Translations under genes and position numbers: made by a program
Shown: positions 1-12,956 of the stretch, piece after piece
How positions within the stretch are numbered: position 1 is the first letter of the stretch
Layout: the number at the start of each line of letters is the position of its first letter
Assembly: GCF_905220565.1 (NCBI RefSeq)
Contig: NC_059396.1
Span: forward strand, 6,111,206-6,175,205
Source of the DNA: Melitaea cinxia
Taxonomy: Eukaryota; Arthropoda; Insecta; Lepidoptera; Nymphalidae
Length of the DNA stretch: 64,000 nucleotides
Direction: 5' to 3'
Notes under the pieces: generated by a model
Databases searched by the model: none
The model's input: the letters and a program-made list of their open reading frames with translations, nothing else
Told to the model about the DNA's origin: nothing

Positions 1-594
1 AGAGTTTGGTAAAAAAAAAATGTTTTAATTTAAAGCAATAAGACATTTCAGTACTATTTTTTTTTTGACTATTTAATAACTAGCAGTGCCCAGCGGTTTT
101 GCCCATGTTAATTTGAGGAAAGACGTACTAAAATATATTGCCTATCTTCGTTAAATGGATTGTCCAACACATATTATATAGTATTATTATTATAAGACGT
201 AGATATAACGTGAGAGAGATATAACGTGTATTCATAAACACGTAACAATACACCTTAAATATCATGAAATAGGCAATTACTTATCTATCTTATGTATCTA
301 TATATCTATATTGAGGGCATTTACATAAATTTGTTAAATCTCTCATATCTTCTGAGCTGATCAGTTCGAAAATCTAAAACCTCACTTTTTTAATTTCGCA
401 GTAAAAAAAAATCAAAATACAAATAAAACGCAAATTATTTAATGATTTTAAAGTTTTTATTCTGATGCAGTTTAAGGCGAATGTAAAAGCTGGGCATTTA
501 AATTTTCATTCCAAAATTTCTTATAATAGGTAATTAGTTTAAAATTTCAATCGACAGTTAATTTAAAAATTAAGTATGCGGTGTCATGGGACAC

Positions 595-1060
595 CAGGTA
601 GGAACGAAGTTCCTTCGGATAGTATAGAAGCAAAACATTTTGAAAAAAAAACGTTGAATTTTATATATATTTTCTAGTTCTTGATTTTTTTTTAATTTTA
701 TTGATTGGTTTTTAATTAAGTACATAAAAGTAGTTAGGAAATTAGTATTTTAGAAAATACCGTAAAGTAAAATAAATCCAACAAAATAATAATAATAATA
801 ATAATTCAAAATATTAAGTGATATAAAAAAAACATGTGTCTTTATTTATTTTTGTCGACAGTATAAAATTACATAAATAATTTTAAAAAAAGTTTACTAG
901 TAATATTTTGGTTTTATAAACTGCATATTATACAGTCGTGTGACTGATATTACGTCACTTCTGTTATATATTTTTCTTACGGTTTTAGTATCACATTTTT
1001 TTCAGTTCGGTCGCCCAGCCAAATGTCAAGCCTGCCGTAAGGAACTTCGTTCCAATAAAA
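595..1060. mobile_element. Candidate DNA element with ggaacgaagttcc ends
   Basis: ggaacgaagttcctt at about 601 reappears inverted as aaggaacttcgttcc at about 1039. The interior is AT-rich and non-coding. I recall this terminal motif from lepidopteran repeats; boundaries are approximate. Confidence 0.5.
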
Positions 1061-2940
1061 ATCTCTTCATAACAAAGTAATCCGTTTATTAATAATAATT
1101 ATTATAAATTGTGTTGTGTTTATGATAATTGAACCTAAACCAAATTATTAATATTTAATTCTATAAACAAACCACCTGTAAAACAGGAGCGCTACTAATA
1201 GTCAGCTGTATCGTATCAAAATGTTATAACAAAAAAAAAAAAAAACATTTTGATTTGTAATAAAAGTGTATAAACTGCCAACAAAAAAAAAAAATTAATG
1301 ACTTTCAAACCACCATCGGAATTTGGCTGCCCAGAATCAATCTAACCCACCATTGCCGCTTCCTAGTACAGTGTCGCTGCTTTGTTTTCGCGGTGTCATT
1401 AGTGGAAGCCCTCGATATTTCGCAAGCATCGATTATTTTTTATTTTAATGGGTCGCCAGCGGCAGAGCACGCCTCTTGATGGGCTCGCCGCGATAACTTG
1501 TCTTATCGTTCATTATTATCATCGGTATAAACTTTCACTTTATTCATTAAGTGGACACCGTTCATCATCCTAATGATGGAAACTTACAATGAATTTAAAT
1601 TAGTGTACAATATGCTTTAAATGACCTCAAATTAGTGTACAATATGCAAAAATAATAAAAATGTCTCAGATAAGAATAAGTTATTTACATACTAAAACAT
1701 AATTTGATTGATATATTAATTAGCGAAGGTATACTACCATACATTACTACCATAAAAACAGAGTCATATAAAAGCCGCGATAAAAAGTAGGCCATGGACT
1801 CAATCGTTAACGTATCATCTGCTATTTGCAATTAAAATACATCAACTTCCATTAACACCTCCGTATCGCCTAAAGTTCCGTGTTACACACTTTCATATTG
1901 TATCTAATTTATCAAAAACCTAGATATAGGTCATATCTATCTAAAAATACTTCGATGTAGTAAACCAAAACCAAAGCATAGCAGGCCAGCGGCATAATCA
2001 TTAAGAAATCATTAACGCTAACGACAGCTCTTGACGTCACCCCCTGCCCTCTACCCGATCCACTATTTTTCGCACACGTCACCTGACATCGGCAAACGGT
2101 TTTAATGGCTCGCACACACCGAGCCATCCTGAGGTACATCCACACAGAAAGTACGAAAAACTACAAAGGAATATCACACTTCATATTTATTACAGAGATA
2201 TGTTTAAGTACTAGAGTATATCGTACTGAAGATTTAGTTGGGCGAAATATTCAATAGGGTCTGATAGCAACGATTAATGTTAATTTCCAAAGCGAAAAAG
2301 CTTATTCCCATCATGATAAATGAATAATATGTATATGAATGGTATTTACAAATATTAATAACAACCAGCGACCCGATTTTACTTTGTATCAGAGAAATTT
2401 AGAAGTGAAGAAATGAGAAGGTCGCTTTTGGATGGATTTAAAAAAAATCTAATTGTGACGACAAGGCAAAAGTATGGTTTGACTCTTGCGGTAATGAGCT
2501 TCTGAAGAATCTATTTAAAGGATCTAAGAATCTATTACTATTTTTATTTATTTATATATTCTAGATATTTCTCCTACAATGGAGAAAGAGACCTATGCCC
2601 AGCTGTGGAATGTTAAAGCCTGAATCGCTATATATTCGAAATAGCAATTTTTAATAAAGTTTATATGTATTTGTAAATCTGATATATGATATAATTGGAC
2701 CACTATATATTTATAATTAATAAATGTATATTCGCGATTAAGTATATAACCATGACTTTATTAACCTCTTCTGAATCTAAAAAAATACAAAGAAAAAACT
2801 CGAAACGTACATTCAGTAGTCATTGGCCTTAAATACAAAAAAATATATATATAATAAACTGACTGACATGCCTCAAATAAAAATAAATCACAGCGTAAGT
2901 TAATTGGCAATTATAACAATACCTACATACAGGTTGAGAC
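1061..2940. other. Gene-free stretch
   Basis: AT-rich. A repeat-free GC-richer block at about 1310-1560 and another near 2010-2145 are the only compositional features. A worn repeat tail (ggagaaagagacctatgccc) is at 2580. Confidence 0.5.
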
Positions 2941-3002
2941 AAAAATCATTAGCTACAAGTTAATTTGCAATAATGCAAATTAACTTGTAGCTAATGATTT
3001 TT
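2941..3002. repeat. Perfect 29-bp-arm hairpin
   Basis: Arms 2941-2969 and 2974-3002 are exact inverse copies with a 4-base ataa loop. A partial echo (gttaattggcaatta) lies at 2899. AT-rich; could be a MITE core or a cruciform-forming palindrome. Confidence 0.9.
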
Positions 3003-6000
3003 CTTAAGGAAGGAATATCTAAAAAAACATTTTTCTATACAAGCTAAACTAAATACTATATAAAACTTAAATAATAATACAATTCCAAAATAAATTTAAC
3101 CTAAAAGATAACATAGATGACTAATTAAACCTAGGGACATTTTAGAGGAGTTCTCTATTTATACATAAATATATTTTTGTTTCGTTATATCATGATATCA
3201 AAATATTGTACAAAAAATATATATAATAATATTTAATACGAGATAAAAAGAATCAAAACGAATGTTTAGGGACCTATTAAATATTAAAAAAAATCTTTAA
3301 AAGAATAACCCTGTCCCTAAACTACATTTACACTAGACATCATTAAAGGTGCGCCACGCGTTGATCAAAATGCATCCCGTAAACGTTTATATGACACCGA
3401 TTTATCAGAGAAATAGTTAGAATCTGGTGCGGGGTGAAAAGAGTACTAACAAAGTCGCACGTCGGTGTCGCGGCAAGCAAATGAGGCGCGACGCTCACTG
3501 CTAACTAAACCAATCGGCCGTGCTGCTGCGACAGACGAGCGGGAGAAACGCCGACTAAATATGAAATTTAATTGATTTTTTTTAAAACTAAAATATGTGG
3601 ATGAAAAGGTGGCAAATTTTTTGTTCATGTCATTTTACATAATTATCATATTTATGTAAATTTCAACTTTGCTTACTTAAACTTATAACGAATTAAAATA
3701 TTTAATAAAAATATACGAGCGATACGTATTAATTAAGAAAGATATACAGTGTTGGCTAAGTGCACGATACTCTATCGGATAGGCGGATAATTTCCCTACA
3801 ACGAAAACCCATCGCTCTCTAGTGATTTCTCTAAAAATTGGGACCGAAAGCTTTACGAGCTCTTCGAGGTCTAATAGAGGAACTCTACAAGTTCAAACAC
3901 CCAGACCTAAAACAAATATTTGTATAAATGCAAATATCTGATCCCAGCTTTAATTGAGCCCTCGATCGTTGTTGTATTAGACTACGCGTACTACTACACC
4001 AGAACGATTGTTAGAACTTAGTAGTATGTATTACTTAAAATTGCTATTAATTTTCTCAACACTAAAGTATATAAAAATAGAAACGCATGTAGTTGTGTAC
4101 ATAACGTTGATTATAATCGTAGACAGCGCCGTGACGCGTCGCCAACGCAACTCTACGCCGCCCGACCGCCAAGCGCTAACGAGGCGTCCGCACGACACAT
4201 CCCATCCCGTCTGTAACCGATCTGTTATTCATTCATAAAGAGTCGTTAGTCCGCGCGGCACCACCGCCCGTTTGAAACGATCATTTAGCATCATTTGCGG
4301 GAACTTTTATCCCTCATCTGGTTTTAATGCGCTCACTGAATCCTTTCGCGTTCGCTTGTTACGAGGCAAAGCGTTCACTGATTGCAGGTGTGCAGACGTT
4401 TATAGTAAATTTCAGATTTTTTTGTTTGTTTTCATTTCTATAATTTAGCGCTATGGTTACATGTTAATTAATATGTCAATGAAAATTATAATTTAAATAA
4501 ATTGTATATTATTAATTGCTTGTTAAATTGTATAGAGTTCGCTACTTTTTTAACAAAACTATAATCAGATTAGTTCAATTCAAAGTACAAAAAATTTAAA
4601 TATCTTCTTTCTAAAACTCTACAATAAAAATTATATAACTAGAACTTTATACATATGCGTAATTGAGAATTACTTTTGTATTTACTTTTTAAAAATATTT
4701 TTTTACCAATAAACACTAGAAACGAACAAAATAAAACAACATATGACCAAAACGCTAGACTAGGTAATTTGAAAAATTCATTGCTGATAATAATCGATAA
4801 CCCATTAAGAACAATATTCGTACACACTCGTATATGTATGACAGACAACTTGCAGAGCTTATGGAAACGCAGTTTTTCTACATACACTTTTTTGCACCGA
4901 ACTACAGTCACTAAAACCATACTCAACAGTCAGTAACGTACCATAGTTCTACAGTATACCACAGCCTATGAAACATTTACGCTGTGATACTACTAAAGTC
5001 CGGCCATGTCAATTCAAAAACAGTTTAATCATAGACAAAGTGCTGTCAGATAGACTAATTTTATTGGACAGGTTAATATACAAATGTGTGCACATAATTT
5101 TGAGTCATATATTACTAACACTTCCATTACTGTCACAAACACGCTACAGCCCGGTGGCTCAGCGACGGGCAATGATTCAAATTTCAAATGTATGGGTTGA
5201 TTTTAAACAAGTCCACGGCGTATATTATAGCGTATATTAATAAATATGTTTATGGCAAAACATTTATTTTACAACTCTTTAATTTATTTATTTTGCTAGT
5301 ATTTATTTCCTTTTTCGAAATAAAACTGGCCATTTTTGTAGGACAACTCCATTAATATCTGTAAAAGATTTTTCTTACTGACAAGGTTTCCCACTTCAAT
5401 AGATGATAGTTATTAGAATCATTAAATTTTAAGAGTTATTTTAATCTTCAAATTTATTGCGTAATATACTATCGTAAATTAAATACTGTAAAAGACGTTT
5501 ATTAATTAACACAAATGTCAAAACTGCGTGTAGAAATATATAATAAATCTTTTTGTTTCTTTCTTGTATGAATAATGAAAACGCGCTAATCTGATTAAGT
5601 TCAGCTTTTTATAGCTCTTGTACATAAGTAATAGAGCTTTTAAAAATAATTTACTGACAAACACTCTATTACATGAGCAAGATTATATTATGTTAAAACA
5701 ATATGTAAACTACTCTTTTCATCGTTACGTTTTTGCCAATGCAGGTTGTAATGGTCTACAAAAAATCTAAAAATGACACTTGAATCGGTTTCATAGATTG
5801 TTTGACCATTTTATTTGCATAACACTGCGACGGACTTTTATTAGATGTAGTCTTATTAACATATCATCTTATTACTTAATTTTCAAATATAACACCATTT
5901 ATTATTTTTATGTATAGTTAGGTGTAAAGTTTAAGATTAGTTTATACGTAAATTAAAAAATTATTTAATTAACACTACACGATTTTAAGTTTTAATTGGC

Positions 6001-8104
6001 CTTTTTGTAACGTACCTACAACTTATACGGGTATTTTACAACCTCGAGATTAGGATCTTGTGATATACCGGTTTTAAAGCTTAATAAAAGTTATTCTTAG
6101 CCAGTATAATGTTCCGTTTATTTCTTGTTGAATTAAATTTAATATCAAAATAAACAACATAGCATAAAATTTATTTCAATAACGAATGAACAATTTTATT
6201 TTTTTCAAAAAAAAAAATAATATTCAATTTAGTGCTAAACAATTGTTTTTTAAGATAGAAAAAGTTTCGATAGCGTCGCTATTATAATAATAATATACAT
6301 TTAATTTATATATTTTTTTTATTCATCGTTTAATTTACATTTTAATAATTACATAATACAAACTACATAGTACGTTGGTTCAAGGTACGTTATCTTTAAA
6401 AAATGACAAAAATGCAGTCAATTGTTCCCGTTAAATGAGGTATGAAGTCAATTACTTATAATTCGGTGCATTTTTTATACTAGGTGCTTCGAAGTGTGCG
6501 TTTGAAGGATATCTTATAACCCTTTCTTATAATGTTTAAATCTTTATTAACTGTCAAAGAAATTAGTGACTTTTTATAATCACATCAGATTGAATGATTA
6601 AATATGTAGAATTTGAAAAAAATCGTTATTAGTACAATATTTTTTTTTAACAAATCAGATAAACTAGAATTAATTTAAAAAAATGTGAGCCGTCACGTGA
6701 CGGCTGGCAGATGTGAAACATTTAATAAACATTTTTTTATATAGGTAATAATTTTTAATTCAAAAATTTCGTTAAAACCACGACAACTCAGTATAGTACA
6801 TACATGTATGTACATATAATTATGTATAGTATAGTATATTCCATCATTTAGCGGGGCGATGCGTCGCCACGCCAACAATCAGGTTTCACATCAAAAAATT
6901 AAGTCTATGGCAAAACATCTAAGGAGTAATTTCGTCACTTGTTAACTATTTAAGGTATATACATCAAAAAAACTACATCAAAAAAAATATCCCTCAATAG
7001 CTGGAGAAAAGTTATATTTTGCCTTACAAAATTAACAACTCCGATATTGATATAAATGTTTACAAAAAAATTAAATAAAATATTTAGAAATTTCATTGTA
7101 TTGCGATAAAGTGAACTTTAAAGTTTGCTTGTTGTAGTAAGTAATTGAAATACATTAGAATTTTTTAGTTGAGATGGCAACAATTTACAGCGTTCACCAA
7201 CGTAGCGTTTATTTATATCCTTACTTTCTTGACAGCCTTTTTTATAATTTCTACATAATTATATTTAAAACTGGCTGGCCTGCAAAATTCTTACCAGATT
7301 TTTTTTCGAAAATTTTCCTTTACTTTTTTTTAAAATTTTCTTTAAACTCCTGAAAATAACGAACATAAAAAGCGATTAACCAATCTAATTCGGTTCAGTC
7401 TTGGAAATCATTCTCGTATATACATTTCATTTAGGTGTATACATACATAAATATACACATCACATATCTACAACTTATTTAGCTTTGAACTAGCTCTTGA
7501 TAATTTATTGTTTGTTTCTCAATAACTGTTTTCTTACGTTATAAAAGGTTAATTAACATATACTTAATAGGTAAAATAAATTATTATAATCAATGCATCA
7601 TTTCATATTAGGCTGTTGTCGTGAAGCTATAAATACCAATGACTGATCTTAATTCAATTGATATTTGTGTTCTAAAATTAGTTACGTGTTAATTAATAGT
7701 GTGCAGACTCTTGAAATAAATGTATGCACAGAGTTCCTTCCACTTTTTCTTTTATATCGTAAATGAAAATAATTTTACATTAGGTATACTTATATGGATG
7801 TCTCGAAACTTTGTTTCAATTGATTTATTGAGAATATATTACGAATGCTAGTCATATTGTCAAAAACAAAATATTCAATAAAATTTGTGTAAAACCTGTT
7901 TGTCATCCTAAAATCTGTTTTTTTATATTACATTTTTTTAGATATATCAATTTAATTAAAAATATCTCTTTGTACGTGTAGTAAGTGTTCAATAAATAAA
8001 TAAATAAGTCATTCAATTTCTTTCACAATCAGTACCTAATTACTAGGGAAAATATTTAGGTACCTATACATATACAATTCAAAAGAAAATATATATGCTT
8101 CAGC
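3003..8104. other. Gene-free stretch
   Basis: AT-rich with no frame resembling a protein. GC-richer patches lie at 3330-3545 and 4120-4390. A loose inverted pair (ctcttgtacataagtaatag and ctattacatgagcaag) lies at 5613-5680. Nothing else supported. Confidence 0.5.
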
Positions 8105-8425
8105 CTATAATATACTAAGGCACAGGCCTCTTTCCCCGTGTAGAGGGGTCAGAGCTTAATCCACCACGCTACTCCAATGCGGGTTGACTCATATATTCAC
8201 TACTATGAGTAACGATTGGTATCATGTGCACATGACACCAACCGGAACCGACGGCTTAACGTGCTCTCCAAGGCACGGTGGGGAGATACACAAGGACTGT
8301 ACAAACACCAAGACCACCTCAACCATCTGTATGGCCAATACAAATGTTTGTCATGTACGGGGATCCAACCCACAATCGCCAACCAGTGCTGTGACCGTTG
8401 CGCCAATGCATCTAAATATATGTAA
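8105..8425. repeat. Dispersed repeat family F
   Basis: cacaggcctctttccccgtg, gagcttaatccaccacgcta, cggcttaacgtgctctccaa, ggtggggagatacacaagga, ggatccaacccacaatcgcc. Overlapping short ORFs here are repeat shadows. Confidence 0.7.
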
Positions 8426-9214
8426 TAAATAATTCCTTATGTAACGTGAGTGATTCAGGAAGCATTCTTGAAAATGATCGACTATTTGCATAGAAAATAG
8501 GTTAGTTAAGATCGTATTAACTAGGTATAATGTGAATGTATTAAAATGCTACCGATGGGAATTTCCACGAAAGTTTTGTAGAATTTCGGATAATAAAATT
8601 CCAGTTTGATTTATTAGATTACACTAATTCGTTTAACAAGGATGATATTGTATTTCTTAACATTCAAAATTTTATTGCATTTATTAATACTGAAAATATT
8701 TATATTTCAACTTGATAATTAAACACCGTAGCTAAAAAATACACCGTTACGTAAAAACAAAAAAAAAAAACAAAAATAGTTTTAGTCCCCTTTCTTCCTC
8801 CCCTATTTACCAGTCAGTGTTTTTTTATTTATCCTCCCTATTTGCGGCGAGTGTTTTTATTTTTATTTTCCCGCCCTATAAAATATACAGATTAAAAAAA
8901 CGCATAGTTATTGCCGTCGCTTTACTACGTCACACTGACTTCTAATCGGCAGTAACGAGCGGCATCGTTATCGGTGCGACCTCATTATACGATATCATCA
9001 CGCTTAGCGCCTATTATTCTTGGTCGTTAGTTTTTCTAAGCGCATTTTTGCTTAGAATGCATTGTTCAAAAAAAAAGGATAAAAGGATTTGCATTAATAA
9101 GGTGAGCTTAGGAGGCACTAGACGGAATGTTCTTGTGCTCTCAAAAGCATAATTTTGAAGTAAAAAGCTCATATGAAAAACTACCTACTTTAATAAAGTT
9201 GTATCCTTTATGTC

Positions 9215-9400
9215 CTTAAAATCAAAATCAAAATTATCTTTAGTCAAGTTGGCTTTAAAAGTATTTTACAATTAGATAATAATTAAGTTAATCCTTAATT
9301 ACGTTTATTGTGTAGCTACTACCGCTTGAAATATAAATTCTAGAGGAAAAAATCGACAAGAAGCTCCACTGCTATTCTTTTAAATGTAATCATTATCTCT
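9215..9400. repeat. Dispersed repeat family G, copy 1
   Basis: aaaatcaaaatcaaaattat, then gctactaccgcttgaaatat and cgacaagaagctccactgct. Same order as 18840-19010. Confidence 0.6.
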
Positions 9401-9579
9401 ATACTAAAACAAAAGTAGCGAATCTGTTAAATAAAATAAAAATAATATTTATTATCAATCATAAAATAAAAAAGCTTCAGAATTGTACAAAAAATTCAAA
9501 ACCTCAGAATAATGCAAACAATCGAAAACAATAAAATTGCCAAAGAAAATTCGTTAAAAAGATCAGCAACGACAAAGGA

Positions 9580-9800
9580 CCCCAAACGAAATGTGAAAGC
9601 GATCCGCGAATTGCCATAAAAAGATCGTAGAACCAATAAAACTGAATCGGCATTGTCAGCGATGATTCGCGCGGGGGTTGTTCGGGGGTGCGCGGGGAAT
9701 ACGCAGGGGCGAGGGGCAAGAGGGTTGACACGGTTTGGGCGGGCGTTTTTTACTAGAAAAAGCGCTCGAATTCGAATAGATGACGATTGATTTGTTTGAA
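9580..9800. other. GC-richer block, candidate regulatory DNA
   Basis: Sharp composition change in AT-rich surroundings. Contains ccataaaaag and ccaataaaac, Hox/Cdx-like words, and a gcgcgggggttgttcggggg run. A 132-residue minus-strand frame here does not look like protein. Confidence 0.25.
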
Positions 9801-10439
9801 TTGCTTGAGATGTATATTGTTCAAAGAAATGTACGATGACTAGTGCTAGGACTGTTCTGGAAAAAGTAGTGAGGATTTTCCGAAATAAGCACAATGTTAC
9901 GATTGTTTAATTTTTTTTAAAATAAAACCTTAGTAAAATTATTAATTTATAAGACTTGGCAAAGTAAATAATTTTTCGAAATAATATAAGAGTAAAACAT
10001 ACGCTTTTCGTGTTTTCTAATTTTATATTTTCAAATTTGGTGATATAGTCTTTATATTATATATATCCTTAGAATATCCATAGAAACATCACATTCTAAT
10101 CAGATTTCTTACGTTCACTTGTAAGTAAATATATTAATAAGAAAATTATTTCTATTTTATTAAAACTTTACCTGGATAGCATATTTGAAAGGAAATCTAT
10201 TTCTAACTTAATTAATTTGAGTGATAACTAATTGAGTAATTTTAATTACTTGTTATGGTATAAACTTTTTCATTTTCCTTTTATCATATTCACTAAATTA
10301 GCGATTTACTTAGGAAGGTTGAAAAGTAGATATCGATTAGATTAGAAGTATGTTTATTATTTATATAATTTAAAATTCGAAAAAAGTACTTTTGGAATAA
10401 AATTAATCCACAATGTCTGTAATATATAATTTAAAACTT

Positions 10440-10900
10440 ACTTGGCGTGTATGTGAGGTCGTGCGACAGGTGTTAGCGCCTCACGGCACGCTACACAACA
10501 ATCTGTCAACTACAGTCTTATCAACTTTACGAAACAGTTCGTCGAGTTGGTGGAAAGTTTTCCAAGTCCGCACGAAGATGAGCAGCGGACGTCACGTCAG
10601 CAGACCGACTGAACGCGACGTCGGTCCACGCGAGTGCGCCGCGCCGGTGGGCGGGTCTAATAACCACGCACCACCTCGCCCCGCCCACTGCGAGACACGC
10701 CTACCTGAATTAATAAAGGCGGCAAACACCGCCGGACACGCGGACAATGCCGCATTGTCCTGTGTCCAAAATAGTTTCAATTAGAATCGAGGAGAAGACA
10801 CAAAAGCCTCCGCCGGCGACTCATTCACGACGAAATTGACCGCTGCATGCACGATTAGTGAAACCCGCATGATATCTGTTGTGTCATTATTGGTCTGGAT
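10440..10900. other. GC-rich single-copy-looking block, candidate regulatory DNA
   Basis: CpG-rich, without repeat features or a protein-like frame despite a 123-residue open frame. Contains two Sox-type cores in inverted arrangement, acaatg and cattgt, 3 bases apart (10745-10759). Function is inference only. Confidence 0.3.
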
Positions 10901-11205
10901 ATGAGCTTGTCGGACATAATCGTGTATAACTTGGTTTTATGTATTCAGTTATTATTGTTTCATTGAAATATGCATGTTTAGTTATTTCAGTCGTGTAAAT
11001 AAGTTATTCCAAATAACTCACACTATTGTAAGCAAGCTTTTCTCTTTTCTATAAATATAATATACCTACCTACTTTCTAAAATATATATAAGTTTAGCAT
11101 TTAGCTAACAATAAAAAAAACTTTATTTTTCCCTTTACCTATGCCTTGCATTTCTAATTTGTTACCTAAAGAATGTACCCGAGTAGAAATTTTTTCGTCT
11201 TCCTT

Positions 11206-11370
11206 AGAAGGACCGGACCAGGCATGCCTGATCAGGACTATCTATATAAGGCATGTAACGCAGATGATTGGTCTGGACCTGATCTGAGGATGAGATGAGA
11301 TTTCCTGATCGGGTCCGGATCAGGAAATCTCATCTCATCCTAATCAGCCGGTTTGGTCCGGTCCTTTTAA
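11206..11370. mobile_element. Foldback element with aaggaccggacca ends and a perfect central palindrome
   Basis: Outer arms aaggaccggacca at about 11208 and its inverse near 11355-11370. Inside is a perfect hairpin with 24-bp arms (about 11286-11341) and a 7-base loop. The ggaccgg motif is shared with the 72-bp satellite 570 bases away, suggesting common origin. Confidence 0.8.
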
Positions 11371-11620
11371 AAAACACGAATGTATTCTTGAAAAAATTGT
11401 TTACCAAAAAAAAAGCGAATTGATATTATAAATATGTTACTCAACAAAATTATTATGATATTTATTTCCGTTTATTTTTTCCAATGTATTATTTATATAT
11501 GTTTTTAAATTAAATATTAATTATTTTTATTTATTTTTATGTTATTAATTAACTATTATTATTAATTAATTTTTTTTTATTAACTTCTAATAATTAACTA
11601 CTACATAACTATTTCCTACT

Positions 11621-11822
11621 AGCTGACCCGGCGAACTTCGTATCGCCTAACAGTCGATTCTTTAATTTTATTATTTTTTTTTTTAGAATTTTTCTCTCCG
11701 TAAGAACCATCCTCGTACTTCAAGGAATATTTAAAAAAAAAGAATTAGCGAAATCGGTCCAACCGTTCTCGAGTTTTGCGCTTAGCAACACATTCAGCGA
11801 CTCATTTTTATATTATAGATTA
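11621..11822. mobile_element. ctagctgacccggcgaactt dispersed repeat
   Basis: Head ctagctgacccggcgaactt, then tcggtccaaccgttctcgag, tail tatattatagat. Head and tail are typical of short non-autonomous repeats. Confidence 0.6.
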
Positions 11823-11942
11823 CTTACGACTGCTCCACTGTGTAGAAATGGAATCCCTAGACTGTCCTGATAACTGTATATATACTAAGTGCGCTTAAAA
11901 ACATTAATAGCGCAATTCACGCTCAGTTCGCGTAATTTCTTT

Positions 11943-12345
11943 CAGGCTATCCTGATCTGGACCGGACCGGGTCCTGATCCAGTATGCCTTACCATACTTG
12001 ATTATATTTTACATCAGGCTATCCTGATCTGAACCGGACCGGGTCCTGATCCAGTATGCCTTACCATACTTGATTATATTTTACATCTGGCTATTCTGAT
12101 GTGGACCGGACCGGGTCCTGATCCAGTATGGCTTACCATATTTGATTATATCTTACATCAGGCTATCCTGATCTGGACCGGACCGGGTCCTGATCCAGTA
12201 TGCCTTACCATACTTGATTATATTTTACATCAGGCTGTCCTTATCTGGACCGGACTGGGTCCTGATCCAGTATGCCTTACCATACTTGATTATATTTTAC
12301 ATCACAGGCTATCCTTTTCTGGACCAGACCTGGTCCTGATAGAGC
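11943..12345. repeat. 72-bp tandem repeat, about 5.5 copies
   Basis: Units start caggctatcctgatctgg at 11943, 12015, 12087, 12159, 12231 and about 12305. Each contains a near-palindromic ggaccgg/gggtcc/gatcc core and ends gattatattttacat. The period of 72 keeps frames open, which explains a spurious 135-residue ORF. Confidence 0.93.
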
Positions 12346-12769
12346 TTGCCGGATCTGGCATGCCTCATTCTATCCTGATCCGGTCCAGATACATGATCTG
12401 GTTGAGCCTGACCCTTTTTCTAGTCGGGTCACGCTTAAAAGCATTATTAAAAAGACAACATAATTCTTACAATAAATACATTTTACATAAAAATCTTGGT
12501 GCCTGAAGTCAAATTAAAATAAAATTATTTTTCATACAATTAACAATCATTCATTCGGATGTCATCATCAATTAGCCTCTAAATATACCAAAACCAGCAA
12601 TTTTACGTACTCCTCAATATAGGCAGACCCACAAAAACGTAAATAAAACCAAAAACTTTTTTTTAATATAACATGGCATATCTACAAATATATGAGCTTT
12701 TTATATTGGGATAATATCAAATCTCATTTTGTTTTATCTTCTTATACGAGTATATAAATTCTCGTGTCC

Positions 12770-12956
12770 GAATGTTAGTTAAAATACTCCTCCGGAACGG
12801 CTGGACCGATTTTTATGAAATTTTGTGTGCATATCAGATAGGCCTGAGAATCGGTCAACATCTATTTTTCATACCCCTAGGTTACAAGGGAGGGGGGACT
12901 AAACGGATTAATAAGATATACATATAGCAAACAACGTTTGCGGGGTCAGCTAGTAT
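12770..12956 (+). mobile_element. CTAG-ended dispersed repeat
   Basis: aaattctcgtgtccgaatg, cggctggaccgatttttatg, caacgtttgcggggtcagct ending ctag. Resembles short Helitron-like or RTE-tail repeats of Lepidoptera. Confidence 0.65.

Noticed and set aside
9496..9894. 132-residue minus-strand frame
   Set aside because: No recognisable motif; likely chance in a GC-richer block.
11943..12345. CRISPR array
   Set aside because: The whole 72-bp unit repeats without unique spacers, in a eukaryotic context.
12099..12506. 135-residue frame at the 72-bp satellite
   Set aside because: Repeat period divisible by three; no independent coding evidence.
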